From Longispora fulva (GTDB lineage Bacteria; Actinomycetota; Actinomycetes; Mycobacteriales; Micromonosporaceae): a stretch of 64,000 nt of DNA. Positions within the stretch are counted from its first letter, which is position 1. Each line of letters opens with the position of its first letter. Of this stretch, positions 13,897 to 21,783 are shown one piece after another. Where the stretch lies: contig NZ_JADOUF010000001.1 in NCBI RefSeq assembly GCF_015751905.1, positions 1,860,001 to 1,924,000 on the forward strand. Reading direction: 5' to 3'. The notes below the pieces were generated by a model that was not told the DNA's origin, did not search any database, and saw nothing but the letters and a program-made list of their open reading frames with translations. The translations under genes were made by a program, and so were the position numbers.

Positions 13897-15468
13897 CTAG
13901 TAGCGCAGCACCCGCTCCAGTACCGGGCGGAAGTGGGCGAAGTCCCTGGTCAGGGCCTCCGGGTCCTTCGCCTCGTCGTCCCACCGGCGCAGCGCCACGG
14001 CCGCCATCGCGTGCGGCCCCGCCTCGAACTCGGCGACCTCCCCGGCGGACATCGGCCCGCCCTGCACGCCGAGGGTGTACACCGAGGCCTCGGACAGCCG
14101 GCCGAGATACTCCGGCTGCACCGCGCACAGGTACCGCTTCGCCGCGACGTGCAGCCGGACCGGCTCCGTGACGGCCGGCGGGAACCACCGGGCCAGCCAG
14201 TCCGCGCCGGTGTGGCTGTGCCGGTTGTCCGTGCCGGCCATCAGGTCCGCGCCGCTCACCTCGCCGGTGAAGTGCCCGACGTCGTGCAGCAGGGCCGCTG
14301 CGATCAGGGCGTCGGAGGCGCCGGCGGCCTCGGCGAGGGTCGCGGCCTGGATCATGTGGACGGCCTGGGTGACGGCCTCGCCCAGGTAGTCGGCGGCCCC
14401 GGCCCCGGCGAACAGGTCGGCCAGGGTGTCCAGGGGCGCGCGGCGGCGCAGGACGGCCAGGTCGCTGGCCACCGCGTCCAGGTCGGCGTAGCAGCCCTGC
14501 AGGTGCCGGGCGCCGCTCTCCGTGAACGCCGTGCGCGCGTGCAGCATCCGGGTGTTGTCGAAGACCAGGCAGTCGCCGGGTACGAGCCGGAAGTCCAGCC
14601 TGCCGGCGGGGCGCGCCAGGATCGCGGCGAACGCCCGGTACGCGGCGTAGAAGGCGACGAGCTCGTCGTGCGGGGCGCGCGGCGGTCGGGCCGAGCGGTT
14701 GTTGAACCGCACCTCCCGGATCCGGCCGCGCGGGTCGAGCCCGATCAGGGGACGGCTGGCGGTCAGCTCGGTGTCGGGGTCGGCGTACCGGAAGGTGACC
14801 GGGGTGCCGGCCAGGACCGAGAACGCCGCGGGGTCCTCGGTTCGGAGCAGGGCCGCCGCCGCGAAGCCGTCGACCAGCCCGGAGTCCCCACCGGTCGAGC
14901 CGTTGACCAGGCAGTGCAACAGCTGGACGGTGGGCACCGGGTCGCGGTACGGGTTGTCGGTGTGCGGGGCGATCGCCAGGCCCGTGAACGCGAGGTTGTG
15001 CGGGTTCTCCTCGACCCGGACCTCGAAGAGGGTGCCGTAGTTGGTCTCCCGGACGTACCCGAAGCCGCGCGCGACGTCGAGGACCTTCCGGTCGGCGGTG
15101 GGCACGTCGCGGAGCAGCACGAACCCGCGCAGCATGAGGGCGTCGAGCGCCGCGGTGCGGTCGGCCTGGAAATCGGCCCACGCGACCTCCGTGATCCGCA
15201 GGTCGAACTCCTTGCCGTCCTCGGTGCGGTCGTCGGGGGCTGGCGGGGCGAGCAGCCGGTCGCGGGCGTAGGTCGACACGTGCCCGTCGGGGGCGAAGGT
15301 GACGGTCACCGTGGTCCCGTCGTCGTGCGAGTCGGCCACGGCCAGGTCGGCGGGCAGGTCGGTGACGCCGAACAGTTTCTGGCCGCTGCGCGGGTCGGCG
15401 CACTCGGGGCAGCCGCAGTGGTCGCGGAGCCAGACGGCGGGGAGGGCGTGGCCGTCGAGGTACAACAT
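13897..15468 (-). CDS. TmpA-TmpB-like fusion: 2OG/Fe(II) oxygenase + HD-domain diiron oxygenase (phosphonate catabolism)
   Basis: 523 residues, two enzymes in one chain. Residues 1-345 are a gamma-butyrobetaine-hydroxylase-like oxygenase: N-terminal Zn-type LRDHCGCPEC (Cys18, 20, 23), then the Fe(II) triad His169-x-Asp171 (APHTDNPYRDP) and His310 (NTRMLHART), with Arg321 a likely 2-oxoglutarate ligand. Residues 355-523 are an HD-domain oxygenase like PhnZ and TmpB: YLGE (Tyr361, Glu364), His371, LLHDVGH (His395, Asp396), His417, His440 and Asp497/498. This spacing follows the PhnZ ligands as I recall them. TmpA hydroxylates 2-(trimethylammonio)ethylphosphonate and TmpB cleaves it to glycine betaine and phosphate. 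Here both steps would be joined. Start ATG 15468 forms TGATG with the upstream GntR gene. Substrate is inferred, not shown. Confidence 0.88.
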   Translation of the reverse strand: MLYLDGHALPAVWLRDHCGCPECADPRSGQKLFGVTDLPADLAVADSHDDGTTVTVTFAPDGHVSTYARDRLLAPPAPDDRTEDGKEFDLRITEVAWADFQADRTAALDALMLRGFVLLRDVPTADRKVLDVARGFGYVRETNYGTLFEVRVEENPHNLAFTGLAIAPHTDNPYRDPVPTVQLLHCLVNGSTGGDSGLVDGFAAAALLRTEDPAAFSVLAGTPVTFRYADPDTELTASRPLIGLDPRGRIREVRFNNRSARPPRAPHDELVAFYAAYRAFAAILARPAGRLDFRLVPGDCLVFDNTRMLHARTAFTESGARHLQGCYADLDAVASDLAVLRRRAPLDTLADLFAGAGAADYLGEAVTQAVHMIQAATLAEAAGASDALIAAALLHDVGHFTGEVSGADLMAGTDNRHSHTGADWLARWFPPAVTEPVRLHVAAKRYLCAVQPEYLGRLSEASVYTLGVQGGPMSAGEVAEFEAGPHAMAAVALRRWDDEAKDPEALTRDFAHFRPVLERVLRY

Positions 15469-16202
15469 CAGGATTTCTGCCTTTCGAGAACGCTGGCGGA
15501 GACGGAGTTGCGGATGGTGACGGCGACGGCGTCGCCCAGGTAGCGGTCCTCTGACCATTCGAGGGGTCGGCCGTCGGGGTCGGTGGCGCGGCGGCGTTCG
15601 CGGAGCAGCGGGGTGCCGGGGGCCGTGCCGAGCAGGTCGGCGTCCTCGTCGTCGGCGGGCACCGCGTCGAGGGTGTGTTCGGCGTGCGCGAAGACGATGC
15701 CGAGTTCCTCGAGGCGCTCGCAGATCGACTCGGTGTCGGTGTCGATGCCGGCGACCAGCGCGCCGATCCGTTCGACGTAGGCGGTGCGCTCGATCATCAC
15801 CGGCCGGCCGGACAGCAGCCGGACCCGGGTCAGGTGGTAGATCCGGTCCTCGCCGAGCGCCTCGCGCTCCCCCGGGCTGGCCTCGCGGCGGACGAGGGCG
15901 ACCTTGCGGCCGGCCGGCACCTCGCCGAGCGAGCGGGCCCACAGCGAGAAGCTGCGCAGTTCGGCGAAGCTCTGTACCCGGGGGGCCGCGAGCACGATCC
16001 GGCGGGCGCCCTGCTGGGAGGCGATCAGGCCGTCGGCGCGGAGCAGGGCGAACGTCTGGCGGACCGTGCCCCGGGACACGGCGTAGCGCTCGGCGAGTTC
16101 GCTCTCCGAGGGGAGCTTGGAACCCGGTGGGAAGGTGCCGTCGGTGATCGCGGCCCGGATCTCGGCCGCGAGGTCGCGGAATCTGGCTGACATGGCAGCC
16201 AT
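15468..16202 (-). CDS. GntR/UTRA regulator of the phosphonate oxygenase fusion
   Basis: 244 residues from ATG 16202; an ATG three codons later (16193) is an alternative. The DNA-binding domain shows SESELAERYAVSRGTVRQTF and a wing (SQQGARRIVLA). The UTRA domain ends with SEDRYLGDAVAVTIRNSVS. Its stop overlaps the start of the oxygenase fusion as TGATG, so the two are one transcript. PhnF-like GntR/UTRA proteins control phosphonate uptake and degradation genes in other bacteria, which fits. A perfect palindrome just upstream of the start is the expected operator, and implies autoregulation. Confidence 0.9.
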   Translation of the reverse strand: MAAMSARFRDLAAEIRAAITDGTFPPGSKLPSESELAERYAVSRGTVRQTFALLRADGLIASQQGARRIVLAAPRVQSFAELRSFSLWARSLGEVPAGRKVALVRREASPGEREALGEDRIYHLTRVRLLSGRPVMIERTAYVERIGALVAGIDTDTESICERLEELGIVFAHAEHTLDAVPADDEDADLLGTAPGTPLLRERRRATDPDGRPLEWSEDRYLGDAVAVTIRNSVSASVLERQKS

Positions 16203-16206
16203 GTTT

Positions 16207-16226
16207 CAACTTGGCTGACCAAGTTG
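16207..16226. promoter_or_regulatory. Perfect operator palindrome before gntR-tmpAB
   Basis: CAACTTGG (16207-16214) and CCAAGTTG (16219-16226) form a perfect 8-bp inverted repeat around CTGA. It starts 5 nt before the GntR start codon, where bound repressor would block initiation of transcription or early elongation of the two-gene operon. No second copy was seen upstream of other genes in the window. Confidence 0.75.
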
Positions 16227-16295
16227 CAAGGGGTATCGCGCGGAGTTCATCCGAGGTTCACTCCCGCCGGTGTGCTTCACCCTCCCCGGTGCGGT

Positions 16296-16997
16296 TCACC
16301 GCAGGCCGGTGTAGGCCGCCATCGCGCGCACCTGGTGGTCGAACCACGCGTCCCGCTCGAGGATCGTGTTGTTGAGCCGGCCGAACAGTTCGAAGCTCAG
16401 CGCGCCGAACAGTTCGGTCCACGCGATCAGGCCGCGCACCATCGCGTCCTGCGGCACGTCCACCGCCGCGGTGAACTCCGCGATCCGGCGCACCTCCGCG
16501 GCGAGGGCCGCCGGCAGCGGCGGATCGCCCCGGTCGATCAGCAGGCCGGCGCGCCCGGCGTCGGCGAGGATCCCGCCGAGCAGCACGACGGGCCGGGTGG
16601 ACGGCTCGACGGTGTCCTGCGGGGCCGCGTACCCGGGGACCGGGCTGCCGTAGATCAGCGCGTACTCCTCCGGGTGGGCCAGGACCCAGCCGCGCAACCC
16701 GTGCGCGACGGCCAGCCACCGGCCGAGCAGGTCGCCCCGGGGCACCGCGGCCTCGGCGCGCTCGGCCGCGTCGCCCAGCGCGTTGTAAGCGTCGAGGATC
16801 AGCGCGGTGAGCAGGTCGTCGCGGCTGGCGAAGTACCGGTAGACGGCGGAGGACACCATGCCCAGGTCGCGGGCCACGGCGCGCAGCGACAGGTTCGCGC
16901 CGTCAGCGGCGAGGTGCCGGCGGGCCACGTGCTTGATCTCGTCGACCATCTCGGCGCGGACCCGGGCCCGCAGCGAGGCCGCCTTCTGCTCTGCCAT
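16296..16997 (-). CDS. TetR-family repressor (WHG-type C-terminal domain)
   Basis: 233 residues. The N-terminal TetR helix-turn-helix covers about residues 15-65 (SLRAVARDLGMVSSAVYRYF, ASRDDLLTAL). The C-terminal part has WLAVAHGLRGWVLAHPEEYA and GLIAWTELFGALSFELFG, as in TetR proteins with the WHG ligand domain. It is divergent from an NAD-dependent epimerase-like gene. Two perfect and one degenerate copy of AGAGCA-N-TGCTCT lie between them, so the regulator should repress both itself and that oxidoreductase. Confidence 0.92.
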   Translation of the reverse strand: MAEQKAASLRARVRAEMVDEIKHVARRHLAADGANLSLRAVARDLGMVSSAVYRYFASRDDLLTALILDAYNALGDAAERAEAAVPRGDLLGRWLAVAHGLRGWVLAHPEEYALIYGSPVPGYAAPQDTVEPSTRPVVLLGGILADAGRAGLLIDRGDPPLPAALAAEVRRIAEFTAAVDVPQDAMVRGLIAWTELFGALSFELFGRLNNTILERDAWFDHQVRAMAAYTGLR

Positions 16998-17011
16998 GCG
17001 GGCAGTATGTC

Positions 17012-17079
17012 AGAGCAGTGCTCTTGACAGCGAGCACCGGACCGAGAGAGCATGACTCTTATCAGAGAGCACTGCTCTC
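17012..17079. promoter_or_regulatory. Triple TetR operator cluster
   Basis: Perfect 13-bp palindromes AGAGCAGTGCTCT (17012-17024) and AGAGCACTGCTCT (17066-17078, extendable to 15 bp at 17065-17079). A degenerate copy AGAGCATGACTCT lies at 17047-17059. All share AGAGCA-N-TGCTCT. A TTGACA box at 17024-17029 could be a -35 element for the rightward gene. The cluster fills the divergent gap. Confidence 0.75.
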
Positions 17080-17102
17080 ATATTGGGACGAGGAGCACCA
17101 CG

Positions 17103-17990
17103 ATGCACGTCATCATCGGCGCGGGCGCGGTCGGCAGCACGGTCGCGACCCAGCTGGCCGCGCGCGGCGAACAGGTCCGGATCCTCAGCCGGCGCGGCTC
17201 GGGCCCCGAGCACCCGGCGATCGAACGGGTCGCCGCCGACGCCACCGACGCCTCCCGGCTCAGCGCGCTGTCGGCCGGGGCCGTGGCGCTCTACAACTGC
17301 GCGAGCCCGGAGTACCACCGTTGGCTCACCGACTGGCCGCCGATCGCCACCGCGATCCTCACCGCCGCCGAGCGCACCGGCGCCGTGCTCGCCACGACCA
17401 GCAATCTCTACGGGTACGGACCGGTCACCGGCCCGATCACCCCGGCCACCACCCTGGCCGCCACCCACCCGAAGCTGCGCCTGCGCGCCCAGATGTGGCG
17501 GGACGCCCTCGCCCTGCACCAGGCCGGCCGGATCCGCGCCACCGAGGTCCGGGGCAGCGACTACATCGAGGCAAACTCGATCTTCTCGTACGTCGCCCGG
17601 CCGGTCCGGGCCGGCAAACGCGCCCAGGTGCCGACCCCCCTCGACGTGCCGCACAGCTGGACGTCGATCGCCGACGTCGCGCGGACCCTGATCGCTGCGG
17701 CCGGCGACGAGCGCGCCTGGGGGCAGGGCTGGCTCGTGCCGACCCACGCGCCCATGACGGTGCGGGAGCTGACCACCCGGTTCGCGAAGGTGATCGGCGC
17801 GCCGGAGCCGAGGTTGCGCCAGCTGCCCTGGCCGGTGCTGTGGACGATGGGGCTGTTCTCGCCGGTCATCCGGGAACTGCGGGCGACCCGGTACCAGTTC
17901 GTGCGGCCCTTCGTCATCGACTCGGACCTGACCGAACGCACGTTCGGACTGAGCCCCACAGACCTGGATGACGCGCTGCTGGTCGCATGA
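17103..17990 (+). CDS. NAD(P)-dependent epimerase/dehydratase-like protein
   Basis: 295 residues from ATG 17103, behind GAGGAG. Atypical SDR: the N-terminus MHVIIGAGAVGSTVATQLAA holds GxGxxG, followed by VRILSRRGSG (likely cofactor-phosphate contacts). SNLYGYGPVTGP occupies the place of the catalytic region, and VPHSWTSIADVARTLIAAAG is the usual epimerase 'W..V.D.A' segment. No clear YxxxK is seen, so it may be a reductase or a cofactor-binding protein. An open reading to 17052 would run through the TetR operator and is rejected. TetR control suggests a response to a toxic compound. Confidence 0.85.
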   Translation: MHVIIGAGAVGSTVATQLAARGEQVRILSRRGSGPEHPAIERVAADATDASRLSALSAGAVALYNCASPEYHRWLTDWPPIATAILTAAERTGAVLATTSNLYGYGPVTGPITPATTLAATHPKLRLRAQMWRDALALHQAGRIRATEVRGSDYIEANSIFSYVARPVRAGKRAQVPTPLDVPHSWTSIADVARTLIAAAGDERAWGQGWLVPTHAPMTVRELTTRFAKVIGAPEPRLRQLPWPVLWTMGLFSPVIRELRATRYQFVRPFVIDSDLTERTFGLSPTDLDDALLVA

Positions 17991-18004
17991 CCTGGCCGGG
18001 CGCG

Positions 18005-18010
18005 TAGCGT
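18005..18010 (+). promoter_or_regulatory. Possible -10 element TAGCGT
   Basis: TAGCGT lies 35 nt before the start of the PLP dehydratase gene. It is one of several TANNNT hexamers of similar wording and distance in this window. No good -35 is visible. Confidence 0.3.
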
Positions 18011-18045
18011 ACGAAGTAGTCGATCACGCGCCCTGAGGAGCCAGG

Positions 18046-18987
18046 ATGATCAGCCGTTCCGATGTCGAGGCCGCCGCCGCCCGGATCGCCGGCCGGGTGC
18101 GGACCACGCCCGTCGCCCGGGTCGAGCCGGGCGCGTTCGGTGCGACCCCGGATCTGTGGCTGAAGCTGGAGTTCCTCCAGCACACCGGCTCGTTCAAGGC
18201 CAGGGGCGCGTTCAACCGGATCCTCGAGGCTGCCGAGGCGGGGGCGTTGCCGGCTGCGGGCGTCGTGGCCGCGTCCGGGGGCAACGCGGGGCTGGCCGTG
18301 GCGTACGCGGCGGCGAGCGTGGGCGTGCCGGCCATGGTGTACGTGCCCACCACCGCCCCCCAGGTGAAGGTCGCCAAGCTGCACAAGCTCGGCGCGACGG
18401 TCCGCCAGGTCGGCGCGGAGTACGCCGAGGCCTACGCGGCGGCCGTCGCGCACGCGGAGTGGGCCGGTGCCCTGTTCTGCCACGCATACGACCAGCCGGA
18501 GATCTGCGCCGGGCAGGGCACCCTCGGCCTGGAGTTGCTCGACCAGCTCGGCGGCGAACTCGACACGGTTCTGGTCGCGGTCGGAGGCGGCGGCCTGTTC
18601 GCCGGGGTGGCCGGGGCGCTGGACGGGCACGCCCGGGTGGTGGCCGTGGAGCCCGAGGGCATTCCGACGCTGCACGAGGCCCTGGCCGCCGGCCGGCCGG
18701 TCGACATCGCGGTCGGCGGCGTCGCCGTGGACTCCCTCGGGGCGCGCAGGATCGGGGACATCGCCTTCGACGTGGCCACCCGGACGAAGGCCACCAGCCT
18801 GCTGGTCTCCGACCAGGCGATCGTCGACGCGCGCCGGCTGCTGTGGGACCGGTGCCGGGTGGCCGTCGAGCACGGCACGGCCGCGGCGCTGGCGGCACTG
18901 ACGACCGGCGGGTACGTGCCGGCCGACGGCGAGCGGGTCGCGGTGCTGCTCTGCGGGGCGAACACGGACCCGTCCGACCTGGCCTGA
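18046..18987 (+). CDS. Threonine/serine dehydratase-like PLP enzyme
   Basis: 313 residues of the fold-type II PLP family that deaminates Thr or Ser to 2-oxo acids. The lysine motif is TGSFKARGAFNR, in which Lys forms the Schiff base. ASGGNAGLAVAYAA binds the substrate carboxylate, VAVGGGGLFAG binds the phosphate of PLP, and LLCGANTD near the end contacts the pyridine nitrogen. There is no C-terminal ACT regulatory domain, so it is of the catabolic, serine-racemase-like length and not full biosynthetic IlvA. GAGGAGCC precedes the ATG. The gene appears to stand alone. Confidence 0.9.
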   Translation: MISRSDVEAAAARIAGRVRTTPVARVEPGAFGATPDLWLKLEFLQHTGSFKARGAFNRILEAAEAGALPAAGVVAASGGNAGLAVAYAAASVGVPAMVYVPTTAPQVKVAKLHKLGATVRQVGAEYAEAYAAAVAHAEWAGALFCHAYDQPEICAGQGTLGLELLDQLGGELDTVLVAVGGGGLFAGVAGALDGHARVVAVEPEGIPTLHEALAAGRPVDIAVGGVAVDSLGARRIGDIAFDVATRTKATSLLVSDQAIVDARRLLWDRCRVAVEHGTAAALAALTTGGYVPADGERVAVLLCGANTDPSDLA

Positions 18988-19147
18988 CGCGTGCACCCGG
19001 CGGTGCCGACGCGCGCCGGTCCGGGGACCACCGTAATCGGAGAATGTTTCTCGTTCTTCGTGCCGTGGCCGGTTCACCCGGCGTTCACGGACCGGACACT
19101 ATGGAGCCCCATCCTGTCGTCATGACATCTACGGGGATGGCGGTACC

Positions 19148-20176
19148 GTGCGGCGTGCTCTGAGTGTGCTGCTGGCGGTGGTGCTGGTCGGCGGCGTGGT
19201 GGCCGCGGTGCTCCTGGGCCGCGACGACGACAGTGGGGCCGGCCCCGGATCCACGACGACCGTGCACGGGGTGATCGGTTCGGAGAAGCTGCCGTTCTTC
19301 ACCGATCCCGACGTGGTGGTCGCGTTCGCCCGGCACGGGCTGACGGTGAAGGTCGACCCGCTGGGTTCGCGGGAGATGACGACCAGGGACCCGAAGACCT
19401 ACGACTTCGCGTTCCCGTCCAGCGCGCCCACGGCCGAGCGGATCGAACGCCAACTCGGCACCAGCCGGCACTACACGCCCTTCTCCTCACCCCTCGCCGT
19501 GGCCACGTTCGCGCCGGTCGCCGAACTGCTGGCCACCCAGCGGCTGGCCGCCAAGGGCGCCGACGGGCACTGGACCCTGGACATGAAGGCCTACGTCGAG
19601 GCGGCGGGCCACGGGTTGCGCTGGGGCGACATCCCCAACAGCTCGGCGGTCGCCCTGCCGTCCCGGCACGTGCTGATCACGACCACGACGCCCCGCGCGT
19701 CGAACTCGGCGGCCATGTACGCCGCCGTCGCCGGCTACCTCGCCAACAACGAACGCGTCCTCGGCGACGAGACCCAGGCCAAGGCCGTCCTCGACCGGGT
19801 CGCGCCGCTGTTCCGCGACCAGGGCTACCTGGAGACGTCCAGCGAGTACCCGTTCGAGAGCTACCTGTCGCAGGGCATGGGCTACTCGCCGCTGGTCTGG
19901 ATCTACGAGGCCCAGTTCCTCGGCGCGAAGGTCAAGCCCGACATGGCCCTGCTGTACCCGTCGCCGACGGTGCTCTCCCAGCACACGGTCGTGCCGCGCA
20001 CCGACGCCGGCGACAAGGTCGGCGACCTGCTCGTCAACGATCCGGAGCTGCGGAAACTGGCCGCCAGGCACGGGTTCCGCACCCCCGACACGGGCACGCT
20101 GCCGGCGCTGACCCAGACCGTGCCGCCGCCGTCGTACGACGTGCTGGAGGCCCTCCTCGACGCGCTGCAACACTGA
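19148..20176 (+). CDS. Membrane-anchored substrate-binding-like protein
   Basis: 342 residues from GTG 19148. An N-terminal hydrophobic segment (LSVLLAVVLVGGVVAAVLLG) is followed by a Ser/Thr/Gly linker, so the protein is exported and either anchored or cleaved. The body looks like a periplasmic type 2 binding fold: VIGSEKLPFFTDPDVVVAFA, YDFAFPSSAPTAERI and VLITTTTPRASNSAAMYAAV. It is followed 8 nt later by a lipoprotein that combines a similar domain with a VWA domain. No ABC permease or ATPase is nearby, so the pair may act in envelope sensing and not in import. Confidence 0.8.
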   Translation: MRRALSVLLAVVLVGGVVAAVLLGRDDDSGAGPGSTTTVHGVIGSEKLPFFTDPDVVVAFARHGLTVKVDPLGSREMTTRDPKTYDFAFPSSAPTAERIERQLGTSRHYTPFSSPLAVATFAPVAELLATQRLAAKGADGHWTLDMKAYVEAAGHGLRWGDIPNSSAVALPSRHVLITTTTPRASNSAAMYAAVAGYLANNERVLGDETQAKAVLDRVAPLFRDQGYLETSSEYPFESYLSQGMGYSPLVWIYEAQFLGAKVKPDMALLYPSPTVLSQHTVVPRTDAGDKVGDLLVNDPELRKLAARHGFRTPDTGTLPALTQTVPPPSYDVLEALLDALQH

Positions 20177-20184
20177 GGACACCG

Positions 20185-21783
20185 ATGCGACGCACCCTGA
20201 CCGCGACCCTGCTGACCGCGGCGCTGCTGCTGGCCGGCTGCACCGACAACCACCCGGTCGCGCCCGACGACGCCCACAAGGCCCCCGGCGGCACCCTGCG
20301 GGTCCTGGCCGGCAGCGAGCTGGCCGACCTGGAGCCGATCCTCGCCGACATGACCAGGACGACCGGGGTGAAGATCGAACTCGACTACACCGGCACCCTC
20401 GACGGCGTCGAGCAGGTCACCACCGGCACGGCCGGCAAGAACCACCAGGCGGTGTGGTTCTCCGCCAACCGGTACCTGGAACTGCACCCGGACGCCGGAT
20501 CCCGGATCGGCACCCAGACGAAGGTGATGAGTTCCCCCGTCGTCCTCGGGCTCAAGCAGTCGGTGGCGAAGTCGCTGGGCTGGGACACGAAGCGGCCCTC
20601 GTGGAGCGAGGTCGCCGACGCCGCCGCCGCGCGGAGGTTCAGCTACGGCATGACCAACCCGGCCGCGTCCAACTCCGGATTCTCCGCCCTCGTCGCGCTG
20701 GCCACCGCGCTGACCGGTAAGGGCACGGCGCTCACCGCCGAGCAGGTCGGGCAGGTGACGCCGAGGCTGCGGCAGTTCTTCGAGGCACAGTCGCTCACGT
20801 CGGGATCCTCGGGCTGGCTCGCGGACACGTTCATGCGCAAGGGCGGCGTGGACGGCCTGGTCAACTACGAGTCGGTGCTGCTGTCGCTGAACGCCGGCGG
20901 CAAGCTCGCCGAACCGCTCACCGTGGTGTACCCGACGGACGGGGTCGTCACGGCCGACTACCCGCTGACCCTGCTCGCCGGGGCCGACCCGGCGGTGAAG
21001 GACCGCTACCAGGCCGTGGTGGACTACCTGCGCCGGCCGGAGACCCAGAAGGCCCTGATGGAGCGCACCTTCCGCCGGCCGGCGGTGCCCGGGGTGGGCA
21101 TGAATGAGAAGTTCGGCGGCAGCACACTGTTCGAGCTGCCGTTCCCGGTGAAGCTGGACACCGCCGACGCGCTGATCGACGCGTACAACAACGTCGCCCG
21201 GCGGCCGTCCACCACCATCTACGTGCTGGACCTGTCCGGTTCGATGAACGACGACAACCGGCTCACCGGACTCAAGGCCGCACTGCTGGGCCTCACCGGG
21301 GCCGACACCAGCCTCTCGGGGCGGTTCTCCGGCTTCCACCAGCGCGAACAGGTGACGCTGCTGCCGTTCTCCAGCGCGCCCATGGCACCGCGGACGTTCA
21401 CCGTGCCGCCGGACACCCCCGGGCCGGTCCTCGACCAGATCAAGGGCACGGTGAACGGCTTCACCGCCAACGGGTCGACCGCGATCTACGACGCGTTGCG
21501 GGAGGCCTACAAGCTGGCCGCCGAGGCCGATCCCGGCCGGGTGACCACGATCGTGCTGCTCACCGACGGGGAGGTGACGGCGGGGGCGAGCCTGAAGGAC
21601 TTCACCGGGCGGTACCAGAACCTGCCGCCCGGCACGAAGGCCGTGCCGGTGTTCCCGGTGCTGTTCGGCGAGAGCGCCGTCGACGAGATGAAGCAGCTCG
21701 CCGCGCTGACCGGCGGACGGACCTTCGACGGCAGGACCGGCACCCTGTCGGCGGTGTTCAAGGAGATCCGTGGGTATCAGTAG
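20185..21783 (+). CDS. Lipoprotein: binding-protein domain fused to a VWA domain
   Basis: 532 residues. The signal peptide ends in LLLAGC with lipid-modified Cys19. Residues about 35-330 resemble an extracellular solute-binding protein (LRVLAGSELADLEPILADMT, YGMTNPAASNSGFSALVALA). From about residue 340 a von Willebrand A domain begins, with the MIDAS motif DLSGSMN (Asp349, Ser351, Ser353), a conserved Thr in ANGSTAIYDALREA and Asp in VLLTDGEVT, so it should bind Mg2+ and a protein partner. Its stop is 14 nt inside the next gene, so translation is coupled. I recall such SBP-VWA proteins near stress or tellurite-type genes in actinomycetes, but no ter gene is here. Confidence 0.85.
   Translation: MRRTLTATLLTAALLLAGCTDNHPVAPDDAHKAPGGTLRVLAGSELADLEPILADMTRTTGVKIELDYTGTLDGVEQVTTGTAGKNHQAVWFSANRYLELHPDAGSRIGTQTKVMSSPVVLGLKQSVAKSLGWDTKRPSWSEVADAAAARRFSYGMTNPAASNSGFSALVALATALTGKGTALTAEQVGQVTPRLRQFFEAQSLTSGSSGWLADTFMRKGGVDGLVNYESVLLSLNAGGKLAEPLTVVYPTDGVVTADYPLTLLAGADPAVKDRYQAVVDYLRRPETQKALMERTFRRPAVPGVGMNEKFGGSTLFELPFPVKLDTADALIDAYNNVARRPSTTIYVLDLSGSMNDDNRLTGLKAALLGLTGADTSLSGRFSGFHQREQVTLLPFSSAPMAPRTFTVPPDTPGPVLDQIKGTVNGFTANGSTAIYDALREAYKLAAEADPGRVTTIVLLTDGEVTAGASLKDFTGRYQNLPPGTKAVPVFPVLFGESAVDEMKQLAALTGGRTFDGRTGTLSAVFKEIRGYQ

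Noticed and set aside
12089-15403. A minus-strand frame of 1104 codons running through the oxygenase fusion, GntR and dehydratase genes
   Set aside because: Only its last 329 codons match the dehydratase. The upstream part is out of frame with the well-supported fusion and GntR genes and is Arg/Pro/Gly-rich.
13087-16202. Reading the oxygenase gene as a simple gamma-butyrobetaine (carnitine pathway) hydroxylase
   Set aside because: The fused HD domain with the Tyr-x-x-Glu motif and full diiron ligand set, and the GntR/UTRA regulator, point to phosphonate catabolism. No carnitine gene is near.
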